Source: Chara braunii | Lineage: Eukaryota > Streptophyta > Charophyceae > Charales > Characeae | DNA: 28,075 bases | Direction of reading: 5' to 3' | Assembly: GCA_003427395.1 (NCBI GenBank) | Contig: BFEA01000275.1 | Coordinates: 156,863-184,937, forward strand | Shown here: in pieces, positions 1 through 9,185 of the stretch | Layout of the letters: the number at the start of each line of letters is the position of its first letter | How positions within the stretch are numbered: the first letter of the stretch is position 1 | Position numbers and translations under genes: made by a program | Notes under the pieces: generated by a model | Seen by the model: the letters and a program-made list of their open reading frames with translations, nothing else | Databases searched by the model: none | What the model was told of the DNA's origin: nothing

Positions 1-443
1 GATCAGAGTTGGACTTCGGTGATATGAGACTGTGGTACTTACCAGATTGGAGACTTGGAGATCGTTGGGGTTGATACTTGGCGACATCACAGTTCAGACA
101 CCGGTTACATTTTGGACTACCATATCGGTGACCTATCAGATTCTACCTCGGTGACTTTCGGTGCTGTCTACCTCCCCCCACCTCTTCGTCTCTCCTCCCC
201 CATTCATCTGTGTATGTGTGTACGGGGCTAAGCATCTTCTATGTATGGCTCATACCCCACCATCTCACGATTGAATGTGTGTGGAGTGATGCTATGTGAG
301 TCAGTCTGGACTCTAAACCCTCAGCGGCCATGGACACGGGACTACGCACGATGCAGCAGCACACCCCCGCTGACCGGTGCCACAAATTTGCAACCCTGAG
401 GAGTTAATGGTACCAGCAATATGGCTGACAAAAGGCAGTACAG

Positions 444-445
<2 letters not shown>
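1..445. other. Unassigned non-coding stretch
   Basis: No open frame of note, RNA gene or terminal repeat is visible. The only texture is a loosely repeated CGGTGA motif in the first 160 bases and a CT-rich patch near 170-205. Confidence 0.5.

Positions 446-477
<32 letters not shown>
446..477 (+). repeat. Poly-G tract, 32 G
   Basis: An uninterrupted run of 32 G is followed by further G-rich sequence (AGCAGCAGGGGGAAGGAGAA) to about 515. Such a run can form a G-quadruplex. It is also hard to size with short reads, so its length in the assembly is uncertain. Confidence 0.95.
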
Positions 478-478
<1 letters not shown>

Positions 479-1049
479 GCAGCAGGGGGAAGGAGAAGGG
501 GGTCGTGTGTAGAGCTAATATTGGGTCATTGAATCATTGCGAAATCAGGAATTTAGGAAAAGGATGTGAATGGGTACGAACCTGAAATCAGGGGTAACAC
601 ACAGGATGGTGCAAAGGGGGGGAGTGAGGGGCCAGAGCCCGGTATCTAGCAGGAATTGTTCCCTATTCGGTAGGGCTGAGTAACTGGGTGCTCCCCTGCC
701 TCCCGACCACGCGCTGCAGAAAGGTTGACGAGTTCTGAGTTCGTGCGGTTTTCTCTTACCCTTTCACATGTGGGCCTGGCCGCAGCCAGCCCCGATACCT
801 CCCTCCCCCTCCCTCTTTCCCTCTTCGTCTATTTTTTATTTTTTTTAGTTTTTTTATTAAGCCCAACCAATTCAATTACCTGTCAAATCTGGACACGACG
901 GCCTTTCAGGCCTTTTTTATTGTCATTATAGTATTACGGGGAACCCCGTAGCAGCCACATCCGTGCTCAAAGCCTCCAACGAGGGAATATGCGGGAGCTG
1001 CTCCCACCAGCAGGCGCGATACCTGCCACAGCAGGTGGGCGATACCGGC
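478..1049. other. Unassigned stretch with purine tract and small palindrome
   Basis: No gene is supported. 478-508 is a polypurine tract followed by TGTGT, which superficially resembles an LTR boundary, but no second LTR is present. The segment 820-860 is T-rich. TACGGGG-AA-CCCCGTA near 933-949 is a perfect 7-bp inverted repeat. Confidence 0.4.
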
Positions 1050-1292
1050 CAGGGGTCAGCTAGTAGCATCAAGACTGAGCTTCGTCGATGGGCCAGTCAC
1101 TGAGCCTCCCCTTCGGTCTCCTCCCCCTATGAACATCAGCAGTCTCTGCTCAATGCCACTTGAGGGGACCAACGGCATATCTCTAGGTGTCGGGCACCAA
1201 GCTTGCCCAGGAAGGTACATGAGGCCACTAGGGATTGAATCCAACACCTCCTGAATGCGACTTGTGTGCCTTACCGACTGAGCTAGGCCGCT
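1050..1292 (-). mobile_element. tRNA-derived SINE (head plus part of body)
   Basis: On the minus strand, starting near 1292, the sequence reads like the 5' half of a tRNA. TAGCTCAGTCGG matches the RNA polymerase III A box (TRGCNNARYNGG) at every position, and GGATTCAATCC about 45 bases downstream matches the B box at 8 of 11. The D-arm and T-arm regions are recognisable, but the acceptor and anticodon arms do not fold cleanly, so this is a pol III promoter head rather than a working tRNA. An unrelated body continues to lower coordinates. The 3' end is not certain: a T-rich stretch at 820-920 could be the tail, or the element may stop earlier. The same ATTCAATCCCT T-arm-like segment occurs in the repeat at 14985-15200. 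Confidence 0.6.
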
Positions 1293-1630
1293 GGATATTC
1301 TAGTAATTCTACAAATTCGATTTCTGTTTGCCGGTGATAAGCAACTGGACTGCCAGGGCCAAGTCCCACTAGCGGCGGTCCTGTTCCTGTCTTCAGAACT
1401 ACATGGCACATTGCAACAGCGGGTGGCGTTGTGCGGCCTTATTTTCTCTACGGGCCAATAAAATATTTCAGTCCAGCTGTGTAGCGTGCTTACAGTTCTT
1501 CCACATGGAGTACCTAAAAAAAAAAAAAATGCAGAGGAAGCTGCCCCCGTCGTCGCCGAGTATGGGGTATGAATGAATGGGCCCAGCTGCACTGAGCTCG
1601 ACATTCGCAAAAGATGAGAAACCGTCACCC
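1293..1630. other. Unassigned stretch with A14 tract
   Basis: No coding or RNA feature is supported. A run of 14 A at 1516-1529 may be an old retroposon tail in plus orientation. The motif GAGTATGGGGTATGAATGAAT near 1558-1578 recurs in variant form near 21241 and 22579. Confidence 0.4.
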
Positions 1631-2096
1631 AAGCTTTCAGTCCTCGTACCAGAAGTCGCCAGTTCTCACACCCCCCTTGCTAGGGTTACAAGGCATCACA
1701 AACTGCCCCAACACCGAACTAACTGTTTTCTGACGGACAGGAAGCGTCTTCCTCCCTCGACGACTTCCTTAGCTGCCAAACCCCCTACCGGGTTACACTT
1801 CCCCAGCATCAGCTACGTTGAAAGAGGTGGTTATGCCTTCCACCCTCGGCAAACTCCAATGGCCTCAAGCTCCTCCTCATGGTCACAGAGCCACTTCTCC
1901 AGCACCGGCCACTGTCGCCCCACCCCGTCCTTCTAATAGACTTGCCACCCTGAGCCACCCTTCCCCTACTGCGTGAACCCACCCAAAATTTCTTCCAAAC
2001 CATGCTTTCGATGTTCACCCTCCATTTGAAAAAACAAGAGGAGGAAGGGCAAGAATCCAACTCTTACCCTCACCACCAATGAAGGACACGCTGATC
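1631..2096 (+). repeat. R1 repeat, copy a (tandem with copy b)
   Basis: The unit starts AAGCTTTCAGTCCTCG and recurs at 2097, a period of 466 bases. The two copies share long blocks: TCCTCGTACCAGAA, TTAGGGTTACAGGGC-like, CTGACGGACAG, GGTTATGCCTTCCACCCTCG and ATGGCCTCAAGCTCC. They differ by substitutions and small indels. No terminal repeats or plausible coding frame are seen. A third copy lies at 21590-21850 inside the composite retroposon. Confidence 0.8.
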
Positions 2097-2510
2097 AAGC
2101 TTTCAGTCCTCGTACCAGAAATCATCAGATCCCATACCCCTCTGTTAGGGTTACAGGGCAACACAAACTACCCCAGTACCGATCTAACTGATTCTGACGG
2201 ACAGAGAGTGCCTTCCCCCCTCGACACCTCTCTTAACTGTGTGACCCCTCAAAAGGATACAGGACCATCGGTCCGACAACAGCTACGTCGGTTGAGATGG
2301 TTATGCCTTCCACCCTCGACATAACTTCAATGGCCTCAAGCTCCCCCTGGTCACAGAGCAAATGCTCTAGCACTGACCAATGTTGTTCCACCCCACCCTT
2401 CTAGTTAGACTTACCACTCTAAATCGTCGGTTCCTCTTCTAAGTGAGCCCCCCACTTTCCACCTACCTCTAATTCGGCCTCCCCCCTTTTAATTTGCAAA
2501 ACCGCACTAG
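2097..2510 (+). repeat. R1 repeat, copy b
   Basis: Second tandem copy of the unit at 1631. Similarity fades near 2510, about 50 bases before the poly(T) that marks the 3' end of LINE copy 1. The block between the conserved ends has a short extra segment (ATACAGGACCATCGG region) relative to copy a. Confidence 0.8.
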
Positions 2511-2603
2511 GACTAATTACTTGACAAGAAACTGTTTAGAAAATTCCACACGGATACGATTTTTTTTTTTAATTATTTTTTTAAATAAAATTCCCCATGA
2601 CTG

Positions 2604-2641
2604 CTGTTAGGAGTGATGATAAGAGCATACACTCCTAACAG
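2604..2641 (-). other. Hairpin near LINE copy 1 3' end
   Basis: CTGTTAGGAGTG and CACTCCTAACAG form a perfect 12-bp stem around a 14-base loop. It lies about 35 bases inside the A-rich tail. Several LINE families use a 3'-terminal stem-loop as the site where their own reverse transcriptase binds; whether this one does so is inference. Confidence 0.7.
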
Positions 2642-2820
2642 TTTCACTGAGGGCTCCATCTATTGGTGGGGAGCGACACCTGCTGAAAAACGGGTCCAGC
2701 GTCCCTTGATATATAATTCTGAGCAATTGTTGATCACGATTACTGGGAAAAGTCCCCAGCATCCCTTGTACCTCTTCACCCTCATCTGAGTGGCGCCGAA
2801 TATCTCTAATCAGTATTGGT

Positions 2821-3212
2821 ACTAATCTGAATGACCAAATTTGGAAGAAAAGGATGACCGTGATACCTGCTTTACGAACACCATATGCAGAAGCACTTAG
2901 ATGTAGCCACCTGCAGCAATCCAAAGAAACCATCCTTAAAAAACCATTGAGAAGGAACAGAACCCAGTCAGCTATTATCCTATCCATCATCCCCATACCA
3001 ACTCAAGGGAACCAGCACTAATCTGAATGACCCAAATTGGAAAAAAAGGATGACCTCAATACTTGCTTTTCGAGGACCATATGCAGAAGCACTTAGTTGT
3101 AGTCATCTGCAGCAATCCAAAGAAGTCATCCTAAAACAACCATTGAGAAGGAACAGAACCCAGTCAGCTATTTTCCTATCCATCATCCCCATACCAACTC
3201 AAGGGAACCAGT
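2821..3212 (-). repeat. 196-bp tandem duplication in the LINE 3' UTR
   Basis: Two direct copies (2821-3016 and 3017-3212) each begin ACTAATCTGAATGACC and end AACTCAAGGGAACCAG. They are roughly 90% identical by eye. Both are downstream of the ORF2 stop on the minus strand. Confidence 0.9.
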
Positions 3213-3286
3213 GAAAGAGCTGGGGGGGGGAATGGGTCTGGGAATTCCAATGGGGGACGCAACGGGATAGAAGGATCTATAGTGGT

Positions 3287-6200
3287 CTAGTCATGAAACA
3301 CCAGCCAAAAGTCTCTGGGAAGTTCCTCATTTTGCCCTTTCTTGTTTCCTCTCCTTCCCTCACCTTCTCGAATTTGTCCGATCTTTCCTCCTTGGGACCC
3401 CCCTAGCCAAGCGCCACTGAATTGATAGATGTGCTGTAGGATTTCTTTTCTGGATGATAAAAATTGAATTTTCTCCTTTATTTTGTTCCATTGGATTGTG
3501 ATGTTTGTCTGCACTTATAGTTTGATTGCGTCTGTTAATTCTGGGCCATCAATCCTAGCTCCTTCCATTTCAAAACGGCAGCGACAATTCCAGAGGGCCC
3601 AATTTATGACCCTTCTTCCTGTTTTAAAAAGATTTTGAGAGAAATTCTCTAGCTGATCCGGGGTCCAGGTCTCACATAGCAGTGCTTTCCAGTCCCATGG
3701 CCATGACTGTTGGGTGATAAGGGTAGACCAAATCCTATCCCACCAGCGCCACAGCTAAACAACACCTGGACATTGTAGGAATATGTGCTCAATGGTTTCT
3801 GGGATGCATCTGCTTGGGAATGCTGAGGTACACAATTTGCACCAAGGGTGAGCAAGGCCTCTTTTTTCCAGAGATGTTTTGTCCATTAGCCAGTCATTTG
3901 TGGGCAGACAGCAGTGATCAATCTGCCATTGTAGAGAAGCAATCTTTGTTGGTCTAATCTTGATGGTCTTAGACCACTTGATTCTCCTCAAATCCTCCTT
4001 GCTCACGTTCAGTTGTTTCATTCACCTGTTCTCCACCCCGTCTCTCAGATTTATCCTAGGTCTTAACATCCTGTATGTGGATTTGACTGTTAGTGAGTGT
4101 AGGGAGCGCTTGCAATTTCTGTTGTTCCTCATTGGCGCTATCCATGTCCAATATATTGGATCCATTGCCGGTTTGTTGATTGGACATTGAGGTTTGAAAG
4201 CTAAATAGTGGTCCTTGTGTTTCAGAACTATGATCCTGAATATCTGTTCTATTGCAACCCATTTGGTTTCATTTGTAGAATTTTCCTTTATTTGATAATT
4301 CTGATTGATTGATAGAATAGAGATTAAAACTGAACCTCCTCCATCTTGCATTATCACGCTTCCTACCTGCTGTGAGTTCCCTTGTATCCCCACCCAATCA
4401 CCTTCGTTGAGTTGGGGCCCTTTTCTGAGGATCCTTAGCCAGGCTATCGGCATTGCTTCAATGATTGTTTCTAAAGCCCTTTCTGTTCGTCTGCAGTATT
4501 TCAGCCTTGGTAGGAGGCTAGTGAGGTGGATCCAGTCCCTTTCTTCTGAACACCATATATCCCCTACCCTTAGAACCCCATTCCTTACCCAACCTTCCCA
4601 AGGTGAGTCTGTACAGTGGAAGGTCCTCTCCTGTATATCGGTGATCCATCTGTTGTTGAACAAATGTTGTTGACAGACTTCCTCCCATCTGTTCAGGGCA
4701 GTTTTGTACGGTAGGGGCAGTTTGCGCCAAGTCTTGAGGAGATCTGTTCAGAAAGGATCGTTTTTTATATCCGTTCTTGTGGCTTGTCTATGGGACTTCG
4801 CTGTTTGTTCATTGGATTGTGTACTTCCTCTGGGGATAGGCCAATGACGATTCTCTAACCACATCAACGGATCCGTCCCAGTCGGTACTTCAGGGGCTAG
4901 TCTTGTAATTTGTTCTTCTGCTAGTGCTGACCAAGGTGTCTCTGGATTGAAAAGAAATCTTTTAATCTACTGAACTGAAAGGGTCATGGCTTGGGTAGAT
5001 GGGTCTAGTATCCCCAACCCTCCTTTTTTGCTTTGGGTTGGATTATCGTTTGTCATGCTACTCTGCTTAATACATTCTTATGATCATGGTTTCCCCTCCA
5101 CAGATATGCTGTAATTTGCCTTCGTAGGGATTTAAGTGCAGATTTTTTCAGTGCCTATACTGCTGATTTATACCAGAGTGAGGCCAGTATGACATTGTTA
5201 ATGACCAAAGACCGCTCTATAATAGAGGTCCTTTTGTCTTTCCATAATTCCAATTTTGATAGAGCCGGTTTACATATCCATTCATTGATCTCAGTTGGCT
5301 TACCCCTTGCTGAAAGTGAAATCCCCAGTACTCTAATTGATTTTTCTGTTGAGACCCAGTTAATCTTCGGATGTTCCGGCGGTCTCACTCCCTGGTGATG
5401 TACCCACCAGCCTAGTGTTTTGGTTTCCCAATTGATTCTCATGTCTGAGAGAGCACAAAACTTATCCATTAGGTCCTTGATTTCCTTTAAATTTTCCTGG
5501 GAGGCATCAACCATCAGTGAGAGGTCATCTGCAAATAGGGAGCACACAGGTATGGCTTCTTTGGGCATGTAGCTGACCTGAATTCGCCTGATGACTTTGT
5601 GGCATCTCAAGTTAGTTGCAAGGGCTTCCATTATTATGAGAAAAAAGAAGGGGCGGTAGGATCTCCTTGTCTCACTGATCTCTCCGGTTCAATGGGGGGG
5701 GCTAGGTTCTCATTTATCATCACCCTCGTGGTTGCATTAGAGTGAAGAATCTCAATCTATTTACGAAAGTTTGGACTAAAATTAAACTTTTCCAGACATT
5801 TTTCCAGAAAGAACCAATCTACGTGGTCATAGGCTTTTTCGAAATCTATGAAAATGAAAGCCGCATTGTGTTTTGATTGCCTTGAAAGTTTGATTAGTTC
5901 ATTTACTAGAAGGATGTTGTCCTGGATGTTTTTTCCTTCAACTTATAGACTACTGTGAGGAGGGTAATAGGACGGTAATTTCAGATATTAATTTATCTCC
6001 CTTTTTGTATAATAGGGTCAGAATTCCTTGTCCTACTATCTCTCCCATAGTTCCAGTGTCCTAGACTGCATGATAAAAATCCATCAAGTCTTTGGCAAAA
6101 AAATCCCACATTACTTCCCAGAATTCTTTTGGTAAGTCATCAATCCCTGAAGTCTTTTCTTCTTTCATCATCATCAAGGCTGTCCAGATTTTATTTTTTG

Positions 6201-7663
6201 TGAGGGGGGTCTCTAGCCTTGCCTTCTGCTGATCTGTCAGGGCTTTAGTCAGAGGTTTGAGAAATTCCTCTATTTCTGTGATTCTTTGATCCTTCGGTTG
6301 TTTGCATTCCGATGTGAAGAGGGACTTATAAAAAACCCTTGCTACTTTTGTGCATTCTGCCATAGAGGTGAGTAGAGGGAGTTCATCTCCATTTGGGTCA
6401 AAGAAAACCTCGATTATTGTACGTCTCGTTCTTACCTTTGTTGTTGTGAAGAACCTCGCATCCATGACTCCTTCTGTGTTGTGACTTTTTAATTTTCCTC
6501 TTATTCTGATCCCTTGCCATCTATGTTCCATAAATGATAGTAGTTTATTTTCGAGTGAGCTGATTTTATGAGTAATTTCTATTTTCTGATCTTCACTAGT
6601 CACCTCATCTTCTTGTTGCTGTAGATGTAGAAGTTGTTTTTGTAAATCAATTTCTTCCGTATTTCGCTGCATTGCCAACAATTTTGAATATTCATTGCAT
6701 TTACGGCCTAAAAATATTAGTCCGTTGTTGAACCAGCGTATATCATCCTTAATCTGATTTTTTTTTCCCTCCAGAAAGACCAGAATTAAGTTGTTAGTGT
6801 GCAGCAAGGAGGTATTAAGTTTATAGAAGTCTCTTCCTTGGTCTGGTTTCTTCTTGAAGGACAACAAAAAAACGTCATAGCATGATCCAGACTTGGGAAG
6901 ACACTGCGAGGGAAAATCCCAGCTACTTGGAGGACACCCTTTAGTTCCTCTGATAATAAAATAAGGTCTATGCGTGATTTTGATGCTTTCATTGTTTGAC
7001 TTTTTCGAAAGCATGTGTAAGTGCGTTTGGTGGGGGAGAGTCGTCTGTAGGCATCGAAGAGGTTGAGGGACTGACACGTTCTTTCTATAATTTCCTCGTC
7101 CTTCTCTATATATGATGGACAGGGGGATGAAATTTGCCAGCGATCCAAATGTCTGTCAGGGGCTGCATTGAAATCCCCTGCCATCACCACAGGGATACCC
7201 ACCGGTAGCCGACCCTTTAAAGATTAAAAAAAACGAACCCTTTCACTGACCTCATTAGGCGCATACACACACAAAATAGTCACCACCTCTATTTCCAGCA
7301 TGGCCAGAAGAAAAGCCCATCGTCCTTCCTCCTTGTCTACCTCCCAGTAGAGGGGATCAATTTTTGTGTCAGGAGAGAGCCAGATTGCTACCCCTGCACT
7401 ACCTGGTTTCGGGGCATGTGCCCTAAAGGTCTGATGTGGCCAGATTTGTTTGTGGATATGATTGTAATCAGCGTTATCCATCAAGTGAGTTTCCTGCACA
7501 CAGATAGCATCAAGCCATTCCTTTCCCCCAATACCTTAGTTTGTTTAGCTGAAGTTAAACCATTTACATTAAGTGACCTGAGATCCAGGTCGGTTGTTCT
7601 TTTAAGGCCCTTCCAATTTCTGTCCCTGTTGTACAGCACCTCTAACAACTTTGTACCATCCAT
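3287..7663 (-). pseudogene. LINE ORF2: APE endonuclease and reverse transcriptase
   Basis: This is the polyprotein that nicks the target and copies element RNA at the nick. The start is taken as ATG 7661-7663, because copy 2 has an equivalent ATG at 27231 followed by the same DLDLR(S/T)L..NGL sequence. Endonuclease motifs in order: SLNVNGL (about 7560-7585), QETH (about 7490), GDFNA (7164-7178), SRIDLILLS (about 6950-6980) and SLDH (about 6882-6893). Reverse transcriptase: linker and fingers at 6061-6860, motif A FIDFEKAYDHVDW (5816-5856), motif B RQGDP (5659-5672) and motif C FADD (5524-5535). Thumb-region signatures IRVLGISLS and GGLGILDPS follow. A zf-RVT-like CX2C...HX4C motif lies at about 3768-3846. 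Frameshifts occur at homopolymers near 7525, 7230 and 6865, and stops at 6061 and 4022 among others. All catalytic motifs are still readable. About 1,460 codons, within the usual range for LINE ORF2. Confidence 0.92.
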
Positions 7664-7677
7664 TACTATCTTGGGGA

Positions 7678-7703
7678 TTTTTTTTTTTTTTTTTTTTTTT
7701 TTT
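7678..7703 (-). repeat. A26 homopolymer at the ORF1/ORF2 junction
   Basis: There are 26 T on the plus strand, hence A26 in the LINE sense strand, 15 bases before the ORF2 ATG. It changes the end of ORF1 to poly-lysine. Copy 2 has no such run at the same place, so it is a local expansion (or an assembly length error) and not a family feature. Confidence 0.9.
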
Positions 7704-9039
7704 ATAGAGGGACAACCAGTTACCACTGTCCAGCTTTCCGCCTTTTCGTAGTAAATTTTGACTATTTTTGAGAAGGCGTGAGAGTAGAATTGTGACATCT
7801 AACTCTGACCAAAAGTCCCCCACCTTTACCTTAAGCTGTTGTAAGTCAACCAACATATCATGAGTGAACCAGCGCAGGTTAATGTCTCTTGTAAGCTCGT
7901 ACTTGAGAAAAACGTCCCTGGCTGAAATTCTCTGTGTGTCAGTTGATAGGATCAGCACAGCTGATTCTCCATAGGGAAGTTGATCTTGGATGATTTTTGC
8001 AATCTCCGCCTTGAATCTGGCCTTCCCCGCCATGTTTTCCATGAAGGTGGAGAGTTGTGACGCCGGGGCACCGTGCATAGTCACCTCTCCATGCGCTGCA
8101 CCTACTGGTTCCGACAGGCCTATCTCCCAAATACCTTCTTTTAATCTCACTGGCAAGATCGACACCCCTGGTTTGGACAGGGCTAACTCCGCGTGTCCCC
8201 CTGCCACTAGCAAACGTATCTTTTGTCTCCTACTAATCAGAGCACCTTCTGGTGTGCAAACAGGGGGTAGGGGGGGGCGGGGCAGGGAGCATTGTATCTG
8301 CAATACCTGAGGTAGGGAGGAAAGGGGCTGGGAGCATGGTGACTGCTTCTTCTCTACTGAACTCGTCTCCATTTTGGGAGAGGGAGAAGCTTGCTTTTCC
8401 TCTATTCCCGTAATCTGATGAGGTTTGTTACCATTTAACTTCTCCTCCGCCAGTACCGTAGTTACCTTGTGACGGGATGTGGATCCCCCCCTTGCTGTTG
8501 CACTGGGTTCTGTGGAGGTTTCCACTGACAGCAAATCATCAGGGTCCTGCAGTTCTTTAGTTAGTAGGAGATATTTTTGTTCTCCAGTTAATTCAGATAC
8601 CATCTGTTTGAGATGGTATTTTACTTGTTTTTGTGGTGGAAAGCGAGGGGGTCCATCCTCTTCTGCCGATCTGCAGTCCGTCTTACCTTCCTCCCCTTTG
8701 TCCCTCTTCTCGTTCTTCTCTCTCTCATTGTCTATTTCGTCATCCTCTTCCCTTGTTTCCTTTTCCTTCTGCTCCAACTGGATTCCTTTTTTAGAATTGC
8801 CACAGATTCCTTCCTTGCTGCTGGTCCGTACGGCGCTGCTTGCCTCTTTATTACCAGTCAGTGAATCATGTATCATTTCACTGTTAACCGATCCTGTGAT
8901 GCGGTGTGAAATCAACAGGGAGTTTACACTGGCACATGCATCCCTGCACGGTTCCTGTTCGTTTCCTGATTGTGTGTGGCGGAGCAAGACCTTCTGTTTT
9001 GGGGCTTTACCCTCTTGAAGGGCCTGTTGATTGGCACCT

Positions 9040-9185
9040 ACCTGTTCCCTCCCCTGGATTGTGAGATTCTCTTGTGGCGAAGGGGTCTGTTCCCTCTCTT
9101 GGACACTTGCTTGTTCATTCCCATGTGTTGTGCGATTCCCTTGTGGAGAAAGAGACTGTTCCCTCCCTTGAACTGTGGGACTGGA
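9040..9185 (-). repeat. Internal repeats in the ORF1 linker
   Basis: The plus-strand block CTGTTCCCTC...TTGTGGAGAA-like recurs three times at unequal spacing (about 44 and 70 bases). In protein it gives repeats of the form QGREQSLSPQGN, QEREQTPSPQEN and QGREQ. It is a Q/E/S/P-rich, probably disordered linker between the two unrecognised modules. Confidence 0.7.

Noticed and set aside
478-560. Polypurine tract followed by TG, like an LTR start
   Set aside because: No paired LTR, primer-binding site or gag-pol found.
901-925. GGCCTTTCAGGCC followed by T6, like a bacterial intrinsic terminator
   Set aside because: The window is eukaryotic and there is no gene upstream; short chance palindrome.
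8479-9018. Plus-strand 179-codon frame
   Set aside because: Antisense shadow of LINE ORF1, which has homology to copy 2 in the minus frame.
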